DNA from: Streptomyces griseomycini
GTDB lineage: Bacteria > Actinomycetota > Actinomycetes > Streptomycetales > Streptomycetaceae
Direction: 5' to 3'
Length of the DNA: 64,000 nt
Assembly (NCBI RefSeq): GCF_014203535.1
Contig: NZ_JACHJI010000020.1
Coordinates: forward strand, 39,862 to 103,861
A program made the position numbers and the translations under genes. Shown here piece by piece: positions 16,238 to 23,696 of the stretch. Numbering within the stretch: position 1 is the first letter of the stretch; each line of letters opens with the position of its first letter. The notes beneath the pieces were generated by a model. The model had not been told where the DNA came from and did not search any database. It saw nothing but the letters and a program-made list of their open reading frames with translations.

Positions 16238-16504
16238 TCAGAAACTCCAGGAGACCGTGTGGTCGGCCTGGACGAACGCCGCCAGGACCAGCAGGTCGGC
16301 GACGCCGAGGCCGAGCCCCAGGAGGGCACGGCCGCGGCGGGCGGTGCCCCGCCACAGCGCCACGCCCGCCAGCGCGACGGCGATCGGGCCGAGGACGACG
16401 TTGAGGACGAGCAGGCCCAGCAGGCCCAGGACGAACGACGCGACGGCCATGCCGTCGGCGTCCCGGGGACCGGTGCGCCGGTTCGCCGGTGCGGTGAGCT
16501 GCAT
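16238..16504 (-). CDS. DUF4190-type small membrane protein
   Basis: An 88-residue protein with a short polar N terminus and two or three hydrophobic segments (MAVASFVLGLLGLLVLNVV, then LGPIAVALAGVALW, then ALLGLGLGVADLLVLAAF), separated by an Arg-rich turn. This is the usual DUF4190 layout of a small integral membrane protein. The function is unknown. ATG at 16504 has a GGGAG upstream. It lies 58 bases after the 55-residue membrane-protein gene and is probably co-transcribed with it. Confidence 0.75.
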   Translation of the reverse strand: MQLTAPANRRTGPRDADGMAVASFVLGLLGLLVLNVVLGPIAVALAGVALWRGTARRGRALLGLGLGVADLLVLAAFVQADHTVSWSF

Positions 16505-16562
16505 GGTGATCGACTCCCACGGTCGGGGCGGTCGGACGGAGGGCGGCCTCGCGGCCGGGAGG

Positions 16563-16730
16563 TCAGCGCGCCGAGGAGCCGCGTCCGCGGCCGTGGCGCT
16601 CGCGCAGGGCGAAGACGCCGAGCCAGACGGCGATGACGGCACCCGCGACGGCGGAGAAGGAGAACGGCGCGTGGGCCACGGTGCCCAGGAGCACGCCGAG
16701 CAGCAGAAGGGCGGCGACGAGGAACAGCAC
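16563..16730 (-). CDS. 55-residue two-helix membrane protein, function unknown
   Basis: A very short gene. Translation from GTG at 16730 gives 55 residues: a hydrophobic helix (VLFLVAALLLLGVLLGTVAH), a short loop, a second helix (FSAVAGAVIAVWLGVFAL) and a basic tail (RERHGRGRGSSAR). GGGGGAT lies eight bases before the GTG, and an in-frame TAA closes the frame upstream, so the start is well defined. It precedes the DUF4190 gene and is divergent from the TetR gene. Confidence 0.7.
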   Translation of the reverse strand: MLFLVAALLLLGVLLGTVAHAPFSFSAVAGAVIAVWLGVFALRERHGRGRGSSAR

Positions 16731-16752
16731 GGGTCGGATCCCCCACGTGTCG

Positions 16753-16839
16753 GTGAACGGTTGCGGTTACATCTGTTCACTGACTACCCAGTCTAGCCGT
16801 TTGCGCACCTTTCCAATTCCGGAGAACAGTTGTTAACTG
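16753..16839. promoter_or_regulatory. Divergent promoter region with inverted repeats (TetR side leaderless)
   Basis: This AT-richer stretch lies between the 55-residue gene and the TetR gene. GTGAAC (16753-16758) and GTTCAC (16775-16780) form an inverted repeat with a 16-base spacer. CAGTT-GTT-AACTG (16827-16839) is a second, tight palindrome. For the TetR gene, TTTCCA (16810-16815), 17 bases, TTAACT (16833-16838), 7 bases and then ATG would be a leaderless promoter with the tight palindrome over its -10. Confidence 0.45.
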
Positions 16840-16845
16840 CATGGC

Positions 16846-17532
16846 ATGAGTCACACCCTCGGCGTCCGGCAGGCCCAGAAGCAGAAGACCCGGCGGGCGC
16901 TCCTCGACGCGGCCCTGGGACTCCTCGAGGGGCAGAGCCTGAGCAGCCTGGGCCTGCGTGAGGTCACCCGCGCCGTGGGGGTCGCCCCGACCGCCTTCTA
17001 CCGGCACTTCCGGTCCACCGCGGACCTGGGTGTGGCGCTGGTCGAGGAGGCGCTGGGCAGTCTGCACCCGACGATCCGGACGACGGTGTCCACCACCGGC
17101 GACAGCGAGGAACGCATCGCGCGTGCCGTCGAGTTGATCGCCGACCACGTGGACGCACATCCCGCGCACGTCCGTTTCATCGCCCGGGAGCGGCACGGCG
17201 GGGTCCAGCCGGTCCGGGAGGCGATACGGGAGCAACTCGCCCGGTTCGCGGGGGAGGTCGGGGAGGCGCTGGCCGAGGACCCGGTCTCCGCCGGCTGGAG
17301 CGAGGACGACCGGCTGATGCTGGCCCAGCTCTACGTCGACCAGATGCTCGTCACGGCCTCGCTCTTCCTGGAGGCGCTGGAGGCGGGAACGGAAGCGGAG
17401 GCGGGCCCGCGGAAGCGGGAACAGGAGCGGGAGCGTGTGACGCGGCTGGCGACCCGTCAGCTGCGGTTGATCGGCATCGGCCGCCGGCACTGGCTGGACG
17501 GACCGGCCGGGGACGGCCTCGCCGCCTCCTGA
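16846..17532 (+). CDS. TetR-family regulator, FabR/DesT-like
   Basis: A 228-residue repressor. The N-terminal helix-turn-helix reads KTRRALLDAALGLLEGQSLS, LREVTRAVGVAPTAFYRHF and then STADLGVALVEEA, close to the FabR/DesT group that senses acyl chains and controls unsaturated-lipid genes. The C-terminal ligand domain is otherwise undistinguished, with a charged tail (RKREQERERV). No desaturase gene is nearby; the convergent neighbour is a thioesterase, so the lipid link is an inference. No Shine-Dalgarno precedes the ATG at 16846. A palindrome over the likely -10 suggests autoregulation. Confidence 0.85.
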   Translation: MSHTLGVRQAQKQKTRRALLDAALGLLEGQSLSSLGLREVTRAVGVAPTAFYRHFRSTADLGVALVEEALGSLHPTIRTTVSTTGDSEERIARAVELIADHVDAHPAHVRFIARERHGGVQPVREAIREQLARFAGEVGEALAEDPVSAGWSEDDRLMLAQLYVDQMLVTASLFLEALEAGTEAEAGPRKREQERERVTRLATRQLRLIGIGRRHWLDGPAGDGLAAS

Positions 17533-17583
17533 CGCGCGCCGCTGCCTGACGACGGCCGTCGCCACGACGCGCACCGCCTCGTG

Positions 17584-17617
17584 ACGACGGCCGCCCCGGG
17601 AGCGGGACGGCCGTCGT
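17584..17617. terminator. Strong bidirectional terminator between TetR and thioesterase genes
   Basis: ACGACGGCCG pairs with CGGCCGTCGT, with a further inner CCCG/CGGG, in the gap between two convergent genes. Confidence 0.75.
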
Positions 17618-17654
17618 GCGGGCTCGTGCGGGAGGCGGGCCGGAGGCCTGCGGC

Positions 17655-18515
17655 TCAGCCCAGCCGTGCGCGCGCGAGCTGGCGGGACTGGGCCACCAGC
17701 CGGTCGGCGCTGTCCCAGACCTCGGCGTCCTCCTCCAGGAAGCCGCCGGCCAGGTTGCGGGTGGTGATCGACACGCGCAGCGGGCCCGGTGCCGGGCGGC
17801 AGCGGACGTGGACGGTCAGCTCCACCGTGGGGACCCAACCGGACAGGCCCAGTTCGAAGGCGGTCGGCGGCAGGGCGTCCACCGCGAGGAGCAGCGCGAA
17901 CGGGTCGGGGTCCCGGCCGTCGGCGAGACCGAACCAGGCCCGCATCTCCCCCTTGCCGGAGGGCTGACCGAGTGCCCATCCCAGGGTCGAGGGGTCGAGT
18001 TTGAGCATCAGGCGCTCGGTGATGGCGGAACTGCCGTCGACCGGGGTGGGGCCGTCCTCCGGACCGAAGCACTGCTCCATCGGCGGGATCGCGGGCGGCA
18101 CGGCCGTCGTCCGGACGTCGTCGGGGAGGGAGTCGAGGTCGCCGTAGGAGGCGAGGACGCGGATGCGCTCGACCTCGCGGCCCTGGTCGTCGTGCTGGAA
18201 GAGGGACGCCTGACCGGTCGACAGGGTCCGCCCGGTGCGCACGGTCTCGGTGCGGACGACCGCGGGGCCGGGCTGGGAGGCGGTCAGGTAGTGCGCGGAG
18301 ATGGTGAACGGGTCGGGGTGCGGCAGGGTGTCCGCGAGCGCACGGCCCAGGACGGCCAGCAGATAGCCGCCGTTGACGGCGTTGATGATCGTCCAGCCGG
18401 CGGAGAGGTCGATGTCGTAGACGCCGGGCGCGCGCGGGGTGAGCGCGGTGTCGCGGTCGAACTCACTGGCGCCGATGGCGGCCCTGACGGGCTGGGCGGA
18501 GGCTGCTTCTGGCAT
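17655..18515 (-). CDS. Acyl-CoA thioesterase-family protein (double hotdog)
   Basis: A 286-residue protein of the TesB-like thioesterase family. The N-terminal half has a hotdog helix region (AGWTIINAVNGGYLLAVLGRAL), then the strand ISAHYLTASQPGPAVV, and the C-terminal half repeats the fold (VPTVELTVHVRC ... GGFLEEDAEVWDSADRLVAQSRQLA). Such enzymes hydrolyse acyl-CoA; the chain length is unknown. The ATG at 18515 has no clear ribosome-binding site. TACTGT ends six bases before it, so a leaderless message is possible. It is convergent with the FabR/DesT-like regulator. Confidence 0.82.
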   Translation of the reverse strand: MPEAASAQPVRAAIGASEFDRDTALTPRAPGVYDIDLSAGWTIINAVNGGYLLAVLGRALADTLPHPDPFTISAHYLTASQPGPAVVRTETVRTGRTLSTGQASLFQHDDQGREVERIRVLASYGDLDSLPDDVRTTAVPPAIPPMEQCFGPEDGPTPVDGSSAITERLMLKLDPSTLGWALGQPSGKGEMRAWFGLADGRDPDPFALLLAVDALPPTAFELGLSGWVPTVELTVHVRCRPAPGPLRVSITTRNLAGGFLEEDAEVWDSADRLVAQSRQLARARLG

Positions 18516-18574
18516 GGCTGAACAGTACAAGAAGATAATACTAAGCGGTAGCTTTGCCGACGCGTCCCCGGGGA

Positions 18575-19237
18575 CTACTCCTCCTGGACCGTCGAACGGC
18601 GGTGCCACGCGCGGGGAGCCCGCCAGTGGTAGCGCATCGCGAGCAGCCGCAGCACGAAGGCCGTGACCACGGCGGCGCTGCTGGTCCCCGCGTTCAGCAC
18701 GTCGTAGCGGATGCACAGCGCGGTCAGAGCGGCGCCGACGACGGCCGGGACGGCGTACAGGTCGCGGTCCCAGCGCAGCAGCGACGGCACCTCGTTGGCG
18801 AGCACGTCGCGCAGCACACCGCCGCCGACCGCGGTGGCCAGGCCCAGACAGGCCGAGGCGGTCAGGCCGAGGCCGTGGTCGTACGCCTTGGTCGTGCCGA
18901 CGACGCAGAACAGGCCGAGGCCGGCCGCGTCGAAGACGTTGACGGCGGTCTGGATGCGCTCCACGTGCGGGTGGAGGAAGAAGACCAGGACCGTGGCGAG
19001 CAGCGGGGTGACGAAGTACCCCAGGTCCGTGAAGGCGGCGGGCGGTACGGCGCCGATGACCAGGTCGCGGAAGAGCCCGCCGCCGAGTGCGGTGACCTCG
19101 GCGAGTACGGCGATGCCGAAGACGTCGAAGTTCTTGCGGACGGCCAGCAGGGCGCCGGAGATCGCGAAGACGAAGATGCCGATCAGGTCGAGCGTGTGCA
19201 GGACGGACGGACTGAACAGTTGCTGGAGCACCCTCAT
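18575..19237 (-). CDS. TRIC-type (UPF0126) cation channel protein
   Basis: A 220-residue integral membrane protein with about seven helices in two similar halves. Each half carries the family glycine motif (GGGLFRDLV and GGGVLRDVL). Bacterial TRIC homologues are trimeric monovalent cation channels; some are annotated as glycine transporters, which I cannot decide here. The start is ATG at 19237 with GGTGAG upstream; an in-frame ATG at 19270 lies inside the hairpin and is unlikely. The gene follows the oligopeptide importer genes on the same strand after a strong hairpin. Confidence 0.88.
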   Translation of the reverse strand: MRVLQQLFSPSVLHTLDLIGIFVFAISGALLAVRKNFDVFGIAVLAEVTALGGGLFRDLVIGAVPPAAFTDLGYFVTPLLATVLVFFLHPHVERIQTAVNVFDAAGLGLFCVVGTTKAYDHGLGLTASACLGLATAVGGGVLRDVLANEVPSLLRWDRDLYAVPAVVGAALTALCIRYDVLNAGTSSAAVVTAFVLRLLAMRYHWRAPRAWHRRSTVQEE

Positions 19238-19254
19238 ATTCTCACCCAGCAAGA

Positions 19255-19285
19255 ACCCCTCGCCTTGCAAACCAAGGCGAGGGGT
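19255..19285 (-). terminator. 13-bp perfect hairpin after the importer operon, just before the TRIC gene
   Basis: ACCCCTCGCCTTG and CAAGGCGAGGGGT pair perfectly around a 5-base loop. Reading leftward, it follows the importer operon and is itself followed by TTCTTGC, then the TRIC ribosome-binding site within about 10 bases. Confidence 0.75.
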
Positions 19286-19353
19286 GGTGTGAACTTGCTG
19301 TCCGTAAACCTTTCAGCGGAGCCGTGCGAGGTTCCGGGAAGGACGGCGGTCCG

Positions 19354-20613
19354 TCAGCCGGTCTTGTCCTGCTCCTTCTCCTTGCCGGACGCGTCCGGTG
19401 CTGCGGCGTCGCGGTCCTTCGCGACGGCGTCGGCCGTCCGGTCGCCCGGGGTCTCGGCCGCCGCCGGCACCTTATCCTTGACCGCCGCGGCGTCCGGCTT
19501 GGTCGTCGAGTCGGCCGGCAGGAGGGCGGCGGGAACCTCCGCCTCGTCCTCGGCCTGCTCGACGACCACGTCCTCGCTCTCCGTGACGGCCTCGATGCCG
19601 GTGGGCCGGGTCAGCCCCAGCTTCCCCGACTCGATCTCCTCGGCGAAGTGGCAGGCCACCCGGTGGCCGCCGCCGACGTCCCGCAGTTCCGGCCGCTCGG
19701 TCGCGCACCGCTCGGCCTGGGCCCAGGGGCAGCGCGTGTGGAAACGGCAGCCGCTCGGCGGGTTCGCCGGGGAGGGCAGGTCACCGGTGAGCAGGATGCG
19801 CTCGCGCTTGTCCTCCACCTCCGGGTCCGGCACCGGCACGGCCGACATCAGGGCCTTGGTGTACGGGTGCTTCGGCTCGGCGTACAGCGCGTCGCTCGGT
19901 GCCTCCTCGACCAGCGAGCCCAGGTACATCACGCCGATCGTGTCGGAGATGTGCCGGACCACCGCGAGGTCGTGCGCGATCACCACGTAGGTCAGGCCGA
20001 GTTCCTCCTGGAGCTCCTCCAGCAGGTTGATGACCTGGGCCTGGACCGACACGTCGAGCGCGGAGACCGGCTCGTCGCAGATGATCACGTCCGGCTCGAG
20101 GACCAGCGCGCGGGCGATGCCGATGCGCTGGCGCTGGCCGCCGGAGAACTCGTGCGGGTAGCGGGAGAGCGCGTTGGAGGGCAGGCCGACCTTGTCCAGG
20201 ATCGACTTGATCTTCTCCCGGCGCTCCTCCTGGTCCTTGCCGATGCCGTGGGCGACCATGCCCTCGGACAGGATGGACTCGATGTTCTGCCGGGGGTTGA
20301 GCGAGCCCAGCGGGTCCTGGAAGACCATCTGGAGCCGGCGCCGGAAGCGGCGCATCTCCTCGCTCGGCAGCTTCGCCAGGTCGGTCCCGTCGAGGACGAC
20401 CGAGCCCTCGGTGATGTCCACCAGCCGCAGCACCGACCGCCCCAGGGTGGTCTTGCCGCAGCCGGACTCGCCGACCAGGCCGTAGGTCTCGCCGGCCTCG
20501 ACCTTCAGGGACACCCCGTCCACGGCGTAGACGTGGCCGACCGTGCGGTCGAACAGGATGCCCTTCTTGATCGGGAAGTGGACCTTGACGCCGTCCAGTT
20601 CGAGCAGGCTCAT
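19354..20613 (-). CDS. Oligopeptide ABC importer, ATP-binding protein (OppF type)
   Basis: A 419-residue ATPase. Walker A is GESGCGKTTLG, the signature is FSGGQRQRIGIARAL, Walker B is DVIICDEPVSALD, and the H-loop is VVIAHDLAVV. An oligopeptide-transporter C-terminal domain follows, with clustered cysteines (CRFHTRCPWAQAERC). The last 100 or so residues are an unusual Ala/Asp/Glu/Lys-rich tail, absent from typical OppF and probably disordered. Its ATG overlaps the stop of the preceding ATPase gene by 4 bases. It pairs with that OppD-type subunit to power the importer. Confidence 0.93.
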   Translation of the reverse strand: MSLLELDGVKVHFPIKKGILFDRTVGHVYAVDGVSLKVEAGETYGLVGESGCGKTTLGRSVLRLVDITEGSVVLDGTDLAKLPSEEMRRFRRRLQMVFQDPLGSLNPRQNIESILSEGMVAHGIGKDQEERREKIKSILDKVGLPSNALSRYPHEFSGGQRQRIGIARALVLEPDVIICDEPVSALDVSVQAQVINLLEELQEELGLTYVVIAHDLAVVRHISDTIGVMYLGSLVEEAPSDALYAEPKHPYTKALMSAVPVPDPEVEDKRERILLTGDLPSPANPPSGCRFHTRCPWAQAERCATERPELRDVGGGHRVACHFAEEIESGKLGLTRPTGIEAVTESEDVVVEQAEDEAEVPAALLPADSTTKPDAAAVKDKVPAAAETPGDRTADAVAKDRDAAAPDASGKEKEQDKTG

Positions 20614-21611
20614 GCGGTGACCTCCTCGGCCTTCGCGTCGTCGAGTACGGGGTTGACGCACCGCACCTGGTGACCGGCCGCACGGGGCTCGGTGAGCTGC
20701 GGGGTGCCGGTCAGGCAGCCCATCTCGTACCGGTCGCAGCGGGGCGCGAAGGCGCAGCCGTCGGCCCAGGCGATGCGGTCGTTGATGGAGCCGCGGATGG
20801 GGCTCAGGGGCTCGCCCCTGGGGGCGTCCAGACGCGGGATGGAGCCCAGCAGTCCGTGCGCGTAGGGGTGGGTGGGGTGGGCGAACAGCTCGCGGCGCCC
20901 GGCGGACTCCACGACCCTGCCCGCGTAGAGCACGTTGACCTGGTCGCAGAGGCCGGCGACCACGCCCAGGTCGTGGGTGATCATCAGCAGGGCGGTGCCC
21001 TCCTGGTCCACGAGCTCCTTGAGCAGCTCCAGGATCTGCGCCTGGATCGTCACGTCGAGGGCCGTGGTGGGCTCGTCGGCGATGAGCATGCGCGGGGCGC
21101 AGGCCACCGCCATGGCGATCAGCGCGCGCTGGCGCATGCCGCCGGAGAGCTGGTGCGGGTACTCCTTGAGCCGCCGGGTCGGGTCGGGGATGCCGACCCG
21201 GTCCAGCAGGTGGGCGGCCTCCTTGCGGGCGGCCTCGCCCTTCATCCCGCGGTGGCGCTCCAGGATCTCGGTGACCTGCACGCCGACCGGCACGACCGGG
21301 TTGAGGGAGGACAGCGGATCCTGGAAGATCATCGCCATCTTGCTGCCGCGCAGGTCGCGGCGGGCGGACCGGCTCATGGTGAACAGGTCCGTGCCGTCGA
21401 ATTCGGCGCGGCCGCCGACCGTGACGCCCTTGTCCGGGAGCAGGCCCATCAGGGCCAGGGAGGTGACGGACTTCCCGCAGCCGGACTCGCCGACCAGGCC
21501 CACGACCTGGCCCTGGTCGACCTCGAAGGAGACGCCGTCGACCGCCCGGGACTCCTTGCGGCCGCGGCCGCCGAAGGTGACGGTCAGTTCGTCGACAGTG
21601 AGCAGAGACAT
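20610..21611 (-). CDS. Oligopeptide ABC importer, ATP-binding protein (OppD type)
   Basis: A 333-residue ATPase with Walker A GESGCGKSVTSLAL, signature QLSGGMRQRALIAMA, Walker B MLIADEPTTALDV and H-loop LMITHDLGVV. A C-terminal oligopeptide domain carries CAFAPRC and CLTG cysteines. With the OppF-type partner it forms the ATPase heterodimer on the cytoplasmic side of the importer. The ATG at 21611 is 6 bases behind the permease stop, and the gene overlaps the next ATPase gene by 4 bases. Confidence 0.95.
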   Translation of the reverse strand: MSLLTVDELTVTFGGRGRKESRAVDGVSFEVDQGQVVGLVGESGCGKSVTSLALMGLLPDKGVTVGGRAEFDGTDLFTMSRSARRDLRGSKMAMIFQDPLSSLNPVVPVGVQVTEILERHRGMKGEAARKEAAHLLDRVGIPDPTRRLKEYPHQLSGGMRQRALIAMAVACAPRMLIADEPTTALDVTIQAQILELLKELVDQEGTALLMITHDLGVVAGLCDQVNVLYAGRVVESAGRRELFAHPTHPYAHGLLGSIPRLDAPRGEPLSPIRGSINDRIAWADGCAFAPRCDRYEMGCLTGTPQLTEPRAAGHQVRCVNPVLDDAKAEEVTA

Positions 21612-21617
21612 GGTGCT

Positions 21618-22577
21618 TCAGCCCTTCAGCTTCGGGTCGAGGGCTTCCCGCATGGCCTCGCCGAGCAGGGTGAAGCCGAGGGCGGTGATGATGATGCCGA
21701 CGGCGGGGTAGACCGCCATCATCGGCGCGTTGTCGAAGAAGCGCTGCGCCTGGGTGAGCATGACGCCCCACTCGGGGATGGCCGGGTCGGGGTTGCCGAG
21801 GCCCAGGTAGGACAGGGCGGCCGCCTCGATGATCGCGGTGGCCAGGGAGAGCGTGGCCTGCACGATCACCGGGCTGAGCGAGTTGGGGACGATCTGCGAG
21901 ACCACGATGCGCCGCTTGCGCACGCCCAGGGACCTGGCCGCGAGCACGTAGTCCGCGCCGCCCTGCGCCAGCATGGCGCCGCGCAGCAGTCGGGCGAACA
22001 CCGGGATCTGGACCACACCCACGGCGATCATCACGGTGGTCAGCGACTGGCCCATGACGGCGGCGATGGACACGGCCAGCAGCAGCGAGGGCAGCGCCAG
22101 CATCATGTCGATGAAGCGCATGATGACGGAGTCGACGCGCTTTCCGGCGTCACCGCCGAGGGTGGCGGCGGCCCCGGAGACACCGCCGATCAGGAAGCCG
22201 ATGATCAGGCCGATCAGCGTGGCGACGACACCGACGAGCAGCGTCTGACGGGCGCCGACCAGCATGCGGGAGAACACGTCCCGGCCGAGGTGGTCGAGCC
22301 CGAACCAGTTCTCGCCGCGCGCGCCGACGAACTCGCCCCGGTTGGGGAAGACCTCGTTCCGCCAGGTCTGGGCGGTCGGGGAGTACGGGGCGACGTAGGG
22401 CCCGACGATCGCGAGGACGAGGAACAGGGCGATGATGACCGCGCCGACGATCGCCATCTTGCTGTGCCTCAGGCGGCGGAGGGCCTCCCGCCACAGGCTG
22501 GCGCCGGTGCTGGTCTCCTTGACCGCGGTCAGTTCCGCGAGGCGCTGGATCTTGTCTGTCTTGGTGGCGACACTCAC
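21618..22577 (-). CDS. Oligopeptide ABC importer, permease (OppC/DppC type)
   Basis: A 319-residue inner-membrane permease with a cytoplasmic N terminus, a first helix (MAIVGAVIIALFLVLAIVGPYV) and the OppC_N pattern. The binding-protein-dependent transport signature appears as an EAA-type loop (EAAALSYLGLGNPDPAIPEWG), typical for DppC/OppC. It contacts the OppD/F ATPases through this loop. It starts at 22577, one base after the stop of the OppB-type permease, so coupling is very tight. Confidence 0.95.
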   Translation of the reverse strand: MSVATKTDKIQRLAELTAVKETSTGASLWREALRRLRHSKMAIVGAVIIALFLVLAIVGPYVAPYSPTAQTWRNEVFPNRGEFVGARGENWFGLDHLGRDVFSRMLVGARQTLLVGVVATLIGLIIGFLIGGVSGAAATLGGDAGKRVDSVIMRFIDMMLALPSLLLAVSIAAVMGQSLTTVMIAVGVVQIPVFARLLRGAMLAQGGADYVLAARSLGVRKRRIVVSQIVPNSLSPVIVQATLSLATAIIEAAALSYLGLGNPDPAIPEWGVMLTQAQRFFDNAPMMAVYPAVGIIITALGFTLLGEAMREALDPKLKG

Positions 22578-22578
22578 G

Positions 22579-23583
22579 TCAGTGCACCCGCACTCTCGGG
22601 TCGATGAGGCTGTACGCCAGGTCCACCAGCAGGTTGATCAGGACGTACACCAGCGCGATGAACATGATGAACCCGACGAGCACGGGGTAGTCGCGGGCGT
22701 CGATCGCCTGCCGGATGAAGGAGCCGATGCCGCCGAAGGCGAACACGGACTCGGTCAGGACGGCGCCGGACAGCAGGGAGCCCGTGAGCAGGCCGACCGC
22801 GGTCACCACGGGGAGCATCGCGTTGCGCAGCACGTGCCGGCCGCGGACGACGCTCCGCTTGAGGCCCTTGGCCTCGGCGGTGCGGACGTAGTCCTCGTCC
22901 TGCACCTCGAGGACGCTGGCGCGGGTCATGCGCACGATGACCGCGAGCGGGATGGAGGCCAGGGCGATGGAGGGGAGGATCAGGTGCGTGATCGCGTCCC
23001 AGGAGGCGTCGAACTCCCCGGTGAGGACGCCGTCCAGGACGGCGAAGCCGGTCACGCTCGTGGCGTCGATGCCGGTGTCCTGGCGTCCGTAGCTGGGGAA
23101 GATCCCGAGCTCGACGGCGAAGACGCCCTTGAGGATCAGGGCGAGGAAGAAGACCGGGATGCAGATGCCGACGAGCGAGCCGGAGACCGCGGTGACGTCG
23201 AGCCAGCCGCCGCGCTTGCGGGCGGCGAAGTAGCCGAGCGGGACGCCGACGGCCACGGCGATGAGGATCGCGAGGAGGGACAGTTCCACGGTCGCGGGGA
23301 AGCGCAGGACGAACTCGTCCCACACCGGCTGTCCGGTCTGGGTGGAGGTGCCCAGGTCGAGTTCGGCGATGCGCTTGAGGAAGCGCCAGTACTGGACGTA
23401 GACGGGCTGGTCCAGCCCGAGCGCACGGTTGATGCGCGCCACTTCGGCTTCGGTGGCCTTCTCCCCCAGGATCGCTGAGGCGGGTCCGCCGGGCAGCCGG
23501 TCGAGCCACAGGAAGAGCAGAACCGACAGGCCGAGCAGCGTGGGTATGAGCTGGAGCAGTCTTCGTACGACGAGACGCAGCAC
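22579..23583 (-). CDS. Oligopeptide ABC importer, permease (OppB/DppB type)
   Basis: A 334-residue permease beginning with the OppB-type helix (VRRLLQLIPTLLGLSVLLFL), followed by a periplasm-facing insert and six transmembrane segments. The EAA loop is around DYVRTAEAKGLKRSVVRGRHVLRNA. The C terminus ends LAYSLIDPRVRVH as in the family. It lies 113 bases after the binding-protein gene and is probably in the same operon, with lower read-through expected for the membrane parts. Confidence 0.95.
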   Translation of the reverse strand: MLRLVVRRLLQLIPTLLGLSVLLFLWLDRLPGGPASAILGEKATEAEVARINRALGLDQPVYVQYWRFLKRIAELDLGTSTQTGQPVWDEFVLRFPATVELSLLAILIAVAVGVPLGYFAARKRGGWLDVTAVSGSLVGICIPVFFLALILKGVFAVELGIFPSYGRQDTGIDATSVTGFAVLDGVLTGEFDASWDAITHLILPSIALASIPLAVIVRMTRASVLEVQDEDYVRTAEAKGLKRSVVRGRHVLRNAMLPVVTAVGLLTGSLLSGAVLTESVFAFGGIGSFIRQAIDARDYPVLVGFIMFIALVYVLINLLVDLAYSLIDPRVRVH

Positions 23584-23696
23584 CCCGCATGCCCCTTTCT
23601 TGCGTGATGTCTTACATGAATGGACCCGCCCGGCCGCCGAGTTGCGACAGCCGGGCGGACCCCCCGTTCTTGCTTGTTCTCCTGCCGATTACGCGC

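Noticed and set aside
18516..18560. AT-rich stretch before the thioesterase gene as a regulator site
   Set aside because: TATTAT and TACTGT are promoter-like, but no convincing inverted repeat or -35 element was found, so no operator is called.
23587..23696. Separate small gene between importer binding protein and permease
   Set aside because: Short, no ribosome-binding site, and contained in the operon gap.
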